From contig CAIXHD010000521.1 of NCBI GenBank assembly GCA_903919065.1, positions 1-50,143 of the forward strand: a stretch of 50,143 nucleotides of DNA. Reading direction: 5' to 3'. The notes under the pieces are model-generated. The model did no database searches and was not told the DNA's origin. It saw only the letters and a list, made by a program, of their open reading frames with translations. Source of the stretch: an uncultured Bacteroidota bacterium (GTDB lineage: Bacteria > Bacteroidota > Bacteroidia > Bacteroidales > UBA12481). The translations under genes and the position numbers were made by a program. Below are positions 1 to 8,022 of this stretch, piece by piece. The number at the start of each line of letters is the position of its first letter. The first letter of the stretch is position 1.

Positions 1-2
1 GG

Positions 3-532
3 ATCTTTCCTGCTGCGGCTGGTAGGAATGCGGGTATGATGTTCATGGATGCAACGGTGAAATCAAAAGAAATGGATGGATTTATGCGACCATGGCCAAA
101 TCCAACCTTGATGGACCAGAAAACCATTAGTTTAGTTGATAAGAAGTGGCCGGATTATGGAGCTGGTGAGTTCATAGACTCCCGATCAAAAAAATACTCT
201 CGGTTATATCAGCCTGGGGCGGTGCGGAAAACCTAATCGCCCGTGCGCCTAAAATCAATAAGGCAATGAACCTTTCCGGGCACCTCTATGGTCAGACTTT
301 TACTCGTTCGGATGGAGGTGGAACTGTTTATTCTGGTGGTGAATTCAAAATTGTCCGCACGGAAAAATGGAATGGTGCGATAACAGGATCTATTACTTAC
401 ACATGGAGCCCTTTTCCGCAATCTATTGATCCCGGGGTTGAATTTGATTGCATCATTGAATCGAAAGGGAATACGGGCAATGGAATTGGGGTGTCGGTGG
501 ACGGAACCAATCAATGCATACCTGAAGAATAG
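3..532 (+). pseudogene. 3' part of an unrecognised gene, split over two frames
   Basis: The left edge carries an open frame (from base 3, stop TAA at 234-236) followed by a second open frame (170-532, stop TAG) that continues one base back. Joining them at the seven-A run at 188-194 gives one product of about 176 residues: a first half rich in Met, Trp and Pro, then a Gly/Thr/Ser-rich, probably beta-stranded C-terminal half ending in NQCIPEE. I recognise no family. The A-run has the exact A AAA AAA register used in -1 frameshifting, but a mutational or sequencing indel would look the same. The 5' end lies outside the window. The gene converges on dsbD, 5 bp away. Confidence 0.45.
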
Positions 533-537
533 CTGAT

Positions 538-2637
538 TTATTTTTTTGATCGGTTTTCGAATTCTTTTGAACCCCTATCGAGGAAATCAATAAATGCATC
601 TACATCGAGGTCATAAGACCGTGTCGGTATTAATAGATTTCCATCTGTATCGAGCAATGCATATTGAGGTTGAGTATTCTGTTTGAATCTGGTTATCTGA
701 AAATCCTGATACTTTTTACCTAAAGTCTTTTTTACTTTTCCGTCGAAGGTTGAGGTAACCCATTCGGAGACCGGGAGTTCAATAACCTTGTCATCAACAT
801 AAAGGGCAGTGACAATATAATTATTGCGTAACCTGCTCAGAACCCTTGGATCAGCCCAAACCCTTGCTTCCATTTCACGGCAATTAACGCACCCATGACC
901 GGTAAAATCAATGAATACCGGTTTGTTTTGTTGTTTTGCACAGGATAATGCCTGGTCATAATCAAAATATCCCAGTAATCCATGTGGTAATTTCAACTTA
1001 TCAGAATACTCTGGTTTTTCACAAATCGCCTGTTGGTTTGACCCAATACCTTCTGATGTTCCGGCGTTATCGCGAATTACCTGTCTGAGATCGAAGTCGT
1101 TTGTTGTTTCAGGCGGCAGATATCCGGCCAGTGCTTTGAGTGGTGCACCTATCATGCCCGGAATCATGTATACCACGAAGCTAAAGGTTATTATAGCCAT
1201 TAATAGTCGTGGCACACCGACATGGGATACATCACTATCATGTTTAAACTTGATTTTACCGATAAGGTAGAAACCCATCAAAGTGAAAATAACAATCCAG
1301 AATGCAAGATATACTTCGCGGTCGAGGATTCCCCAATGATACGTCTGGTCTGCGATACTCAGGAATTTCAATCCCAGTGCGAGTTCAACGAAACCCAGAA
1401 TAACCTTTACTGAATTCAGCCAGCCGCCTGATTTTGGCAGGGAACTTAACCAGGAAGGAAAGATAGCGAACAAGGTAAAAGGAAGTGCGAAAGCAATTCC
1501 AAAGCCCAGCATACCAATAATTGGCTTAAGGATTTCGCCACCTGCAGATTGCACCAGTACGGTTCCGACTATTGGGCCTGTGCATGAAAACGATACAAGA
1601 ACCGTGGTAAATGCCATGAAGAAAGGTCCACCGATGCCACCTTTATCGGCTTGCTGGTCCGATTTACTTATCATCCAGTTCGGCAGGGTAATTTCAAACA
1701 TTCCAAAGAACCATGCAGCGAAGAAGAGAAATATCAGAAAGAACATCACATTGGGAATCCAGTGGGTGCTCATGAAATTTGCGATCCCGGGTCCGAATGC
1801 AACAGCAACGATGGTCCCTATTACAGCGAAAATGGCAACAATAGAGACTCCAAAGAATATAGCTTCGAAGAGAGACTTTTTCCTGGATTTTTCTCCATGC
1901 ATAAAGAAGGACACAGTCATCGGTATCATTGGAAATACGCATGGGGTAAGCAAAGCGATTAATCCGCTTCCAAAAGCTATCCAAAAGAGTTTCCAAAGGC
2001 TGCCTGAAGTATTGGTTGTTGCCGTCTCCTTGATTTCAGAACCAGAGGTTTTTGTTGTTGGGGCGTCTGTTTTAGCTAATTGATCTGATGATTTTGTGGA
2101 CCCGTCATCTTTTTGGACTTCAGCTCCGCCTTGATTTCCTGACGCCAACGCATTCGTAGCCGTGCCGGATTTGCCTATCTGGAAAGAAAAGTCAGCTGAA
2201 CCAATCGAGCAGGACTTGTCGTCACAAATTTGATAATCAACAGTCCCTTTTATTGCAAATCCTTCTTTGTTAAGGGCTTTTATTTTTTGGACGAATTTGG
2301 CTTCCAATGCAAAATAGGTCACCTTCATTCCAAACATCTGATCGAATTCTTCCGCAGCTTTTGTTATTTCAACTACTTTATCAATCCGTTTATAGTCAGA
2401 AGAGGTTTCGAATGCAAAAGCCATTGCCTGCACCGGTGAAGGCACAGTTTGGTTATACATATGCCAGGTTGGTTCGATAGTTGCATTGAAATACAGTTCA
2501 TAGATAGAATCATTAACTGGTTTTAATGAGTATGTCCATGAAACCGGATCAACCATCTGTGCTTTTGAGGAAAGGGTAGAGCCCATTAACACACAAAGTG
2601 TCAACAAGACAAACAGGAGGTTCTTTTGCTTGTACAT
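538..2637 (-). CDS. dsbD: Thiol:disulfide interchange protein DsbD
   Basis: Transfers electrons from cytoplasmic thioredoxin across the inner membrane to periplasmic disulfide-reduction pathways. The 699 residues show a signal peptide (about 1-27), an N-terminal DsbD-alpha-type domain (about 30-155) with the Cys pair C138/C143, a Ser/Thr/Asp-rich linker (about 158-212), a multi-pass CcdA-like membrane domain (about 215-500) with the paired cysteines C233 (TPCVFPMIP) and C352 (SFSCTGP), and a C-terminal thioredoxin-like domain with GHGCVNC (C583/C586). All three redox modules are intact and the length suits a full DsbD. It is last in the HU / small peptide / RNase G run, 22 bp behind RNase G. 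It could also serve cytochrome c maturation or lipoprotein reduction. Confidence 0.95.
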   Translation of the reverse strand: MYKQKNLLFVLLTLCVLMGSTLSSKAQMVDPVSWTYSLKPVNDSIYELYFNATIEPTWHMYNQTVPSPVQAMAFAFETSSDYKRIDKVVEITKAAEEFDQMFGMKVTYFALEAKFVQKIKALNKEGFAIKGTVDYQICDDKSCSIGSADFSFQIGKSGTATNALASGNQGGAEVQKDDGSTKSSDQLAKTDAPTTKTSGSEIKETATTNTSGSLWKLFWIAFGSGLIALLTPCVFPMIPMTVSFFMHGEKSRKKSLFEAIFFGVSIVAIFAVIGTIVAVAFGPGIANFMSTHWIPNVMFFLIFLFFAAWFFGMFEITLPNWMISKSDQQADKGGIGGPFFMAFTTVLVSFSCTGPIVGTVLVQSAGGEILKPIIGMLGFGIAFALPFTLFAIFPSWLSSLPKSGGWLNSVKVILGFVELALGLKFLSIADQTYHWGILDREVYLAFWIVIFTLMGFYLIGKIKFKHDSDVSHVGVPRLLMAIITFSFVVYMIPGMIGAPLKALAGYLPPETTNDFDLRQVIRDNAGTSEGIGSNQQAICEKPEYSDKLKLPHGLLGYFDYDQALSCAKQQNKPVFIDFTGHGCVNCREMEARVWADPRVLSRLRNNYIVTALYVDDKVIELPVSEWVTSTFDGKVKKTLGKKYQDFQITRFKQNTQPQYALLDTDGNLLIPTRSYDLDVDAFIDFLDRGSKEFENRSKK

Positions 2638-2659
2638 AATGGATAGAATAATCGATTAT

Positions 2660-4210
2660 TTAAATAACGAATTTCTCGCCATTTTGATCGAGAAATTCAT
2701 AATTCAGAATTCCTAGATTTGGATCTGATTTTATTTTTAGCCAGTTGCGATTTTTAAAGGACCATTTCATGCGAATGGATGGAAATCCGTATAAAAGGTA
2801 GGCAGCAAGATATGGATGGGCCTTCAAGGTCAGTTTTGGCTTAGGAAATTTGTCCAGGATATAGAGAAATTGATTTAATACCTGATCAAGAACGAGGATA
2901 CTTGGTGTAACTTCCCCTGTTCCGCTGCAGGTTGGACAAGTCTCCATGATCTGAACATCCATTTCGGGTCTTACCCTTTGTCGGGTTATCTGAATCAGTC
3001 CGAATTTGCTAACCGGAAGGATATGATGTTTTGCGCGGTCGGCCTTCATGGCTTCCTTCATGCGCTCCCATACTTTCTGGCGATTATCGGCTTTTACAAG
3101 ATCAATAAAATCGACAACGATAATACCACCCATATCACGGAGGCGTAGTTGTCTGGCAATTTCATCAGCAGCAGAGAGATTAACATCAAGGGCATTAGTC
3201 TCCTGGTCATTTGCTGACTGGGATCGATTACCACTATTGACATCAATAACATGCAGGGCTTCAGTATGTTCGATAATCAGGTATGCACCGCTTTTATAAG
3301 AAACAGTTTTCCCAAAAAGAGTTTTAATCTGCTTATCGATTCCGAAATGTTCAAATATTGGAGTATTTCCAGAATAGAATTTTACAATTTTCTGCTTTTC
3401 TGGTGCAATAGTTATTATATAGTCACGAATCTCCCGATACAATGATTGGTCGTTGACTACAATGCTATTGAATGAGGGATTCAGAATGTCCCTTAAGATG
3501 GCCGAGGTTCTGTTAAGTTCACCAAGAACAAGGGACGGAGGTTCAATGGACTTAATATCCTGAAAAATCGATTCCCATCTTTCAACCAGGGATTTCAATT
3601 CAGCATCAAGTACAGCTACTTTACGTTCCTTGGCGACTGTTCTTACAATTACGCCATAGTTTTTAGGTTTGATAGACAGGATTAATCGCTTAAGCCTGTC
3701 GCGTTCCTCATCAGATTTGATTTTTGTGGAAACAGAAACCTTATCTGAAAATGGAAGCAAAACCAGGTTTCGGCCAGCCAATGAAATTTCACTGGTTAGC
3801 CGGGGTCCTTTAGAAGCGATAGGTTCTTTTGCTACCTGAACGAGTATGACCTGTCCGGCCTTAATCAGGTTAGCAATTTTACCATGTTTGTCTATATCCG
3901 GATCAGTCCGGAATTTATCCAGAATTGGAATTTTAGTCTTCCTGTTAAGTGCCTGATCTAGGTACTTATTCAGCGACTGAAACTGTGGCCCAAGGTCAAG
4001 ATAATGCAGGAATGCATCCTTCTCATAGCCAACGTCAACGAAAGCTGCATTTAACCCAGGCATAATTTTCTTAACCTTGCCCAGGTATATATCACCTACC
4101 GAAAACTGTATGTTGGATTTTTCCTTGTTGAGTTCAACCAGCTTTTTTTCTTCAAGCAGTGCTATTGCTATTTCGCTTGTGCTGGCATCGATAATCAGTT
4201 CATTACTCAC
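2660..4210 (-). CDS. rng: Ribonuclease E/G family endoribonuclease
   Basis: Single-strand-specific endoribonuclease of the RNase E/G family, acting in rRNA maturation and mRNA decay. The 516 residues hold an S1-type RNA-binding domain (about 36-130), the 5'-sensor/RNase H-like region, the catalytic Asp residues in HVIDVNSG (D323) and IIVVDFIDL (D367), and the zinc-link cysteines in CPTCSGTG (C425/C428). There is no long C-terminal scaffold, so it is RNase G-sized rather than RNase E-sized. It lies downstream of HU and the 30-residue basic peptide and just ahead of dsbD. A strong inverted repeat (4267-4303) sits in its leader and could control stability or autoregulation; that role is inferred. 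Confidence 0.95.
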   Translation of the reverse strand: MSNELIIDASTSEIAIALLEEKKLVELNKEKSNIQFSVGDIYLGKVKKIMPGLNAAFVDVGYEKDAFLHYLDLGPQFQSLNKYLDQALNRKTKIPILDKFRTDPDIDKHGKIANLIKAGQVILVQVAKEPIASKGPRLTSEISLAGRNLVLLPFSDKVSVSTKIKSDEERDRLKRLILSIKPKNYGVIVRTVAKERKVAVLDAELKSLVERWESIFQDIKSIEPPSLVLGELNRTSAILRDILNPSFNSIVVNDQSLYREIRDYIITIAPEKQKIVKFYSGNTPIFEHFGIDKQIKTLFGKTVSYKSGAYLIIEHTEALHVIDVNSGNRSQSANDQETNALDVNLSAADEIARQLRLRDMGGIIVVDFIDLVKADNRQKVWERMKEAMKADRAKHHILPVSKFGLIQITRQRVRPEMDVQIMETCPTCSGTGEVTPSILVLDQVLNQFLYILDKFPKPKLTLKAHPYLAAYLLYGFPSIRMKWSFKNRNWLKIKSDPNLGILNYEFLDQNGEKFVI

Positions 4211-4266
4211 AACTCGTTATTTCTTTTGGGAGAAGAGTAAATGGAGATAATGCCTTTCCAATAAAC

Positions 4267-4303
4267 AGCATAAACCTAAAGAGATACTCCTTAGGTTTAT
4301 GCT
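4267..4303 (-). other. Inverted repeat in the leader of the RNase G gene
   Basis: A perfect 13-bp inverted repeat (4267-4279 with 4291-4303, arm AGCATAAACCTAA) with a further 3-bp GAG/CTC inner stem across an A-C mismatch. It lies 57 bp upstream of the RNase G start and just downstream of the 30-residue basic gene. No clear T-run follows on either strand, so it is a poor intrinsic terminator. An mRNA processing or autoregulatory hairpin is possible, by analogy with the structured rne leader of E. coli. Confidence 0.6.
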
Positions 4304-4322
4304 ATGCAAATTTATCGAAAGA

Positions 4323-4415
4323 CTATTTCTTTTTCTTGTGGCGATTTTTCCGCAAACGTTTTTTACGCTTGTGGGTAGCCATCTTGTGTCTTTTGCGTTT
4401 TTTTCCGCTTGGCAT
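4323..4415 (-). CDS. 30-residue basic peptide, COX24/AURKAIP1 (mS38)-like
   Basis: A tiny gene beginning MPSGKKRKRHKMATHKRKKR, 30 residues, 19 of them Lys or Arg, stop TAG. Very similar peptides occur across Bacteroidota and, to my knowledge, are annotated as AURKAIP1/COX24-domain proteins, related to the C-terminal part of mitochondrial small-subunit protein mS38. A ribosome-associated role is therefore likely but inferred. It sits 26 bp behind HU and ahead of RNase G on the same strand, which suits a ribosome or RNA context. There is no Shine-Dalgarno; the leader is AT-rich. It is easily missed by length cut-offs. Confidence 0.8.
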   Translation of the reverse strand: MPSGKKRKRHKMATHKRKKRLRKNRHKKKK

Positions 4416-4441
4416 GATAAACTCAATTTGTTAAATAGGAA

Positions 4442-4735
4442 CTACTTTTTCTTTCTTACCTGATCTTTCACCTTAGCTACAAAAGTTTTAGCCGGTTTGA
4501 ATGCAGGGATAAAATGTTGTGGAATAATAATGGTCGTATTCTTTGAGATATTCCGTGCAGTTTTTTCGGCTCTTTTCTTAACGATAAAACTACCAAATCC
4601 CCTCAGGTATACATTATTACCATTCATTAACGAGGTTTTTACGGTACCCATGAAGGCTTCAACCGTCTTCTGTACAGCAACTTTCTCAATGCCAGTGTTC
4701 TTGCTGATTTCGTTTACAATGTCTGCTTTAGTCAT
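4442..4735 (-). CDS. HU/IHF-family DNA-binding protein
   Basis: Small nucleoid protein that bends DNA as a dimer. The 97 residues from MTKADIVNEI carry the family layout: two N-terminal helices, the beta segment with GFGSFIVKKR (the conserved G-F-G-x-F) and the arm with NISKNTTIIIP before a basic C-terminus. I chose the start at 4735 because it matches the family's usual N-terminus; an upstream in-frame ATG at 4759 would add eight unusual residues. A TAnnTTTG box (4777-4784) lies about 40 bp upstream. It heads the HU / basic peptide / RNase G / DsbD run and is divergent from ssb. Confidence 0.92.
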   Translation of the reverse strand: MTKADIVNEISKNTGIEKVAVQKTVEAFMGTVKTSLMNGNNVYLRGFGSFIVKKRAEKTARNISKNTTIIIPQHFIPAFKPAKTFVAKVKDQVRKKK

Positions 4736-4776
4736 CGCTATAAATACTTTAATTATCAACTAATTACAATTGTTCG

Positions 4777-4784
4777 CAAATATA
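4777..4784 (-). promoter_or_regulatory. -7 promoter box (TATATTTG) of the HU operon
   Basis: On the minus strand this reads TATATTTG, a match to the Bacteroidota -7 consensus TAnnTTTG, followed by CG. It lies about 41 bp upstream of the HU ATG in the divergent HU/ssb gap. No convincing -33 TTG is seen at the usual distance. Confidence 0.55.
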
Positions 4785-4959
4785 TATCTTTTTCTTAAAT
4801 ATTCTTTCGATTGAAAAATATTTTTTCTTTTTTTTCCATTTCACTGGTAAACATGCATATATATAGGATGGGAATAGATCAGACCGGTCAGAGCCTGTTT
4901 TAACGTTTTGAAACTTGATAATAGTTCGTATTTTTAATCAACAATTAATTTTTATTCAA

Positions 4960-5406
4960 ATGTCTGTAAATAAAGCAATTCTTGTTGGAAATGTTGGGAA
5001 AGACCCCGAGGTTCGACACCTGGATGGGGGTACGTCTGTGGCTCGTTTTACGATTGCCACCTCTGATTCCTACAAAAATAAGTCTGGAGAGATAGTCAAA
5101 AATACTGAGTGGCATAATATTGTAGCCTGGAGACAACTGGCCGAACTTGCTGAAAAGTATATTCGCAAAGGAAGTCAGATTTATGTTGAGGGTAAGATTA
5201 CCAACCGTCAGTATGACGATAAGGAAGGCAACAAACGGTTCATGAATGAAATCGTGGCCGATAATATTAGGTTGTTGGGCCGGAAGGAAGATTCCTATTC
5301 ACCTGCCCCGGGTGGTGGTCCGGTAAGGACACAAACGGATTCACCGGTGTCTAGCATGCCTGATGAACCTGATCAGTCCGGAGAGGGAGATGATTTACCT
5401 TTTTAA
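4960..5406 (+). CDS. ssb: Single-stranded DNA-binding protein
   Basis: Binds single-stranded DNA in replication, recombination and repair. The 148 residues have an OB-fold (about 1-105, starting MSVNKAILVGNVGKDPEVR), a Gly/Pro/Ser-rich flexible tail and the acidic tip EGDDLPF, which docks partner proteins. The start at 4960 matches the family N-terminus; an upstream in-frame ATG at 4915 would add 15 AT-rich-coded residues that do not fit. It is first in a tight plus-strand run with gldE (17 bp away), gldD and GGGP synthase. Confidence 0.96.
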   Translation: MSVNKAILVGNVGKDPEVRHLDGGTSVARFTIATSDSYKNKSGEIVKNTEWHNIVAWRQLAELAEKYIRKGSQIYVEGKITNRQYDDKEGNKRFMNEIVADNIRLLGRKEDSYSPAPGGGPVRTQTDSPVSSMPDEPDQSGEGDDLPF

Positions 5407-5423
5407 TATGAAGGAAGAATAAT

Positions 5424-6689
5424 TTGAATCTGGGCCTGATCATAGAATTACTGGTCATTCTGATTTTATTGGCTGCTTCTGCTTCGATATCCGGGGCAGA
5501 AGTTGCTTTTTTTTCCATTGGGCCCAACGAGCGAAATCAACTGAGTTTAAAAGATTCAAAATCAGCCAACAGAGTATTAAATCTTTTGGTAAAGCCTGAA
5601 GATCTTCTGGCAACATTACTGGTTTCCAATAATCTTGTCAATATGGGGATAGTAATTCTATCAACCTGGGTTACCGATTCACTTTTAAGTTTCGCTGGTT
5701 ATCCGGTTCTGAAATTCATTATTCAGGTTGTCCTGATAACTTTTGTGATTTTACTTATAGGTGAGGTTTTGCCGAAAATTTACGCAACCCGGCATTCGCT
5801 TCGCCTGGCTCAGTTTATGGCTGTTCCAATAGTTACCCTCGAAAGCATACTTCGTCCAGTCAACAGGATTTTGATCGGTTCCACTGCTATGGTAAGCAGG
5901 CGGCTTAAAGATCAGGGGACCTCTCTTACGATGGATGAACTTTCAGAAGCATTGGTGCTGACGGGACAGGAATTAGTTGAGGAAGAAAAAATTCTGAAAG
6001 GGATAGTGAGATTCGGGAATATTGAGGTTGGTGAGATTATGAAACCAAGGGTGGATATTTTTTCTTTGAAAATTAGTGATCCTTTTCTTACTGTCTTTGC
6101 AACGGTTATCGAAAACGGTTACTCACGTATTCCGGTTTATCAGAAGGATCTTGATGATATTCGAGGTATATTATATGTAAAGGATTTGTTGTCGCATATT
6201 CAGAAAACCAATTCTTTCAGATGGCAATCATTGATCAGACCTGCTTTTTTTATTCCAGAGAACAAGAAGATAAACGATCTGTTGCAGGAATTCAGACAGA
6301 ACAAGATGCATATGGCCATTGTGGTTGATGAATATGGCGGTACTTCAGGACTGATCACTCTTGAGGATATCCTGGAGGAAATTGTGGGAGAAATCCGGGA
6401 TGAATCCGACGAAGAAGATTCCATGATCCAGAAGACGGGAGATAGGACCTATCTTTGCAATGGCAAGACTTCTCTGAATGATTTGGTCATAGCGCTTGAT
6501 TTGGAAGAAGAATATTTCGATCAGGTAAAAGGTGGTTCAGAAACTCTGGCCGGGCTTATCCTTGAGCTAAAAGGCGAAATACCTGAACCTGGGACCAAGA
6601 TTCAGTTGAAATATCTTACGTTTGTAATTAAGAACCGTGATGATCGGAGGATCAAGGAAATAGAAATCAAAATTGAGCAGGGAATATGA
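5424..6689 (+). CDS. gldE: Gliding-motility-associated protein GldE (DUF21/CBS membrane protein)
   Basis: A CNNM/CorC-like integral membrane protein. In Flavobacterium, GldE works with GldD and is linked to gliding and type IX secretion. The 421 residues show about three to four membrane helices in a DUF21 domain (1-190), a CBS pair (about 200-330) and a C-terminal CorC_HlyC domain (about 340-420). The first usable start is TTG at 5424; an in-frame TGA at 5409-5411 rules out anything earlier and the next ATG is too late. It overlaps gldD by 4 bp (ATGA). The ssb-gldE-gldD order supports the name; a CorC-type ion transporter is the alternative reading. Confidence 0.88.
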   Translation: MNLGLIIELLVILILLAASASISGAEVAFFSIGPNERNQLSLKDSKSANRVLNLLVKPEDLLATLLVSNNLVNMGIVILSTWVTDSLLSFAGYPVLKFIIQVVLITFVILLIGEVLPKIYATRHSLRLAQFMAVPIVTLESILRPVNRILIGSTAMVSRRLKDQGTSLTMDELSEALVLTGQELVEEEKILKGIVRFGNIEVGEIMKPRVDIFSLKISDPFLTVFATVIENGYSRIPVYQKDLDDIRGILYVKDLLSHIQKTNSFRWQSLIRPAFFIPENKKINDLLQEFRQNKMHMAIVVDEYGGTSGLITLEDILEEIVGEIRDESDEEDSMIQKTGDRTYLCNGKTSLNDLVIALDLEEEYFDQVKGGSETLAGLILELKGEIPEPGTKIQLKYLTFVIKNRDDRRIKEIEIKIEQGI

Positions 6690-7291
6690 AGTCCGGAAGA
6701 AATTGTTGTGTCATTCTAATTGTATTAACTGGTTTTCTTTTAGGTTGCAGTACCGACTATGCTCCCAAGCCGAGGGCATATTTTCGAATTGATCTGCCAG
6801 TTAAACAGTATCAGCCTTTGATTGGAGATTATCCGTATAGTTTTGATTATCCTGTTTATGCACATATCAAACAATATAAGGGACAATGGAAAAATACTGA
6901 TACTGCAGACTATTGGATTAATGTTGAGATACCGCAGTTCAAGAGCCGACTGCACCTTACCTATAAGTCCATAAAAAACAATCTGGGAATTCTAATCGAA
7001 GATGCGCATAGCTATGCATATAAACATAGCGTTAAGGCAGACGCTATAATTCAATCGGAATTCATAAACCAAGATTCAAAAGTTTATAGTGTCTTGTTTG
7101 ATATTAAAGGAAATACAGCCTCCTCATTTCAGTTTTATGCCACAGACAGCCTCCATCATTTCCTTAGAGGTGCACTTTATTTTGACTGTGAGCCGAATAA
7201 GGACTCCCTGGCCCCGGTCAAGGAATTCCTTCGCACAGATATTGTAAAAATGATCGAGTCCCTTAATTGGAGAAAAAAGCCCACAAAATGA
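6686..7291 (+). CDS. gldD: Gliding motility lipoprotein GldD
   Basis: Lipoprotein required for gliding and type IX secretion in Flavobacterium; its exact role is unsettled. The 201 residues begin with a lipoprotein signal (lipobox ending LLGC, C21), followed by the family hallmark PKPRAYFRIDLP. The start ATG overlaps the gldE stop by 4 bp and its own stop overlaps the GGGP synthase start by 4 bp, so the three are translationally coupled. Length is usual for GldD. No other type IX core genes are present in the window. Confidence 0.9.
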   Translation: MKSGRNCCVILIVLTGFLLGCSTDYAPKPRAYFRIDLPVKQYQPLIGDYPYSFDYPVYAHIKQYKGQWKNTDTADYWINVEIPQFKSRLHLTYKSIKNNLGILIEDAHSYAYKHSVKADAIIQSEFINQDSKVYSVLFDIKGNTASSFQFYATDSLHHFLRGALYFDCEPNKDSLAPVKEFLRTDIVKMIESLNWRKKPTK

Positions 7292-8022
7292 TTCTGGAAC
7301 AAATAACCCACCTAAAAGGGAAAAAGAAGGCATTTGCCTGGCTGATTGATCCTGACAAATATGAGAATGAGTCGATCATTGCTCAGATTGAATTAGCCAT
7401 TGAATCAGGAGTAGATTATATCTTTGTTGGGGGAAGCCTGATTCATAATCATGTAGACGATTTGATTGGTAAGGTTAAATCGTTTTCGGCAATCCCTGTA
7501 ATACTTTTTCCCGGATCAATACTTCAGCTAAGCTCTAAGGCTGATGCTATTTTGCTTCTTTCACTGATTTCAGGCAGAAATCCCGAGTACCTGATTGGGA
7601 ACCATGTAATAGCAGCTCCTTTTTTGCGAAAATCCGGTTTGGAAATCATTCCTACCGGGTATATGCTGGTCGATGGAGGGCAGCAGACCTCGGTTTCCTA
7701 TATGAGTAATACTATGCCTATCCCGTCAGATAAGCCAGATATAGCTCTAGCCACTGCTATGGCGGGTGAAATGCTTGGTTTGAAGGTGATTTATATGGAT
7801 GCAGGAAGCGGAGCGAAAAATCCGGTACCATTGAAAATGATTAGTCTTATTGCATCTGAGGTAATGGTCCCTGTTTTGGTTGGCGGTGGAATCCGGACTC
7901 CATCAGAAGTGAGAAGTGTCTATGAATCGGGAGCTGATCTGGTAATTGTAGGCAATGCAGCGGAAAGCAATCATGGCCTTTTAAAAGAAATGATCAGGGA
8001 ACGTGATCGGTTTAATATCTGA
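7288..8022 (+). CDS. Geranylgeranylglyceryl phosphate synthase family protein
   Basis: Prenyltransferase of the PcrB/GGGPS TIM-barrel family, which joins a polyprenyl diphosphate to sn-glycerol-1-phosphate, the first committed step of archaeal ether lipids. Bacteroidota carry a bacterial branch whose lipid product is not settled. The 244 residues show LIDPDK (D21/D23, likely Mg binding), VGGSLI, an AGSGAKNPV loop and the phosphate-binding VGGGIRTP plus VIVGNA near the C-terminus. The start at 7288 gives a 4-bp overlap with gldD and matches the family N-terminus; a TTG 21 bp upstream is less likely. Chain-length specificity cannot be read from sequence. Confidence 0.92.
   Translation: MILEQITHLKGKKKAFAWLIDPDKYENESIIAQIELAIESGVDYIFVGGSLIHNHVDDLIGKVKSFSAIPVILFPGSILQLSSKADAILLLSLISGRNPEYLIGNHVIAAPFLRKSGLEIIPTGYMLVDGGQQTSVSYMSNTMPIPSDKPDIALATAMAGEMLGLKVIYMDAGSGAKNPVPLKMISLIASEVMVPVLVGGGIRTPSEVRSVYESGADLVIVGNAAESNHGLLKEMIRERDRFNI

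Noticed and set aside
1580-2083. 167-residue plus-strand open frame
   Set aside because: Antisense to the membrane domain of dsbD, whose reading is certain; composition follows from the complementary strand.
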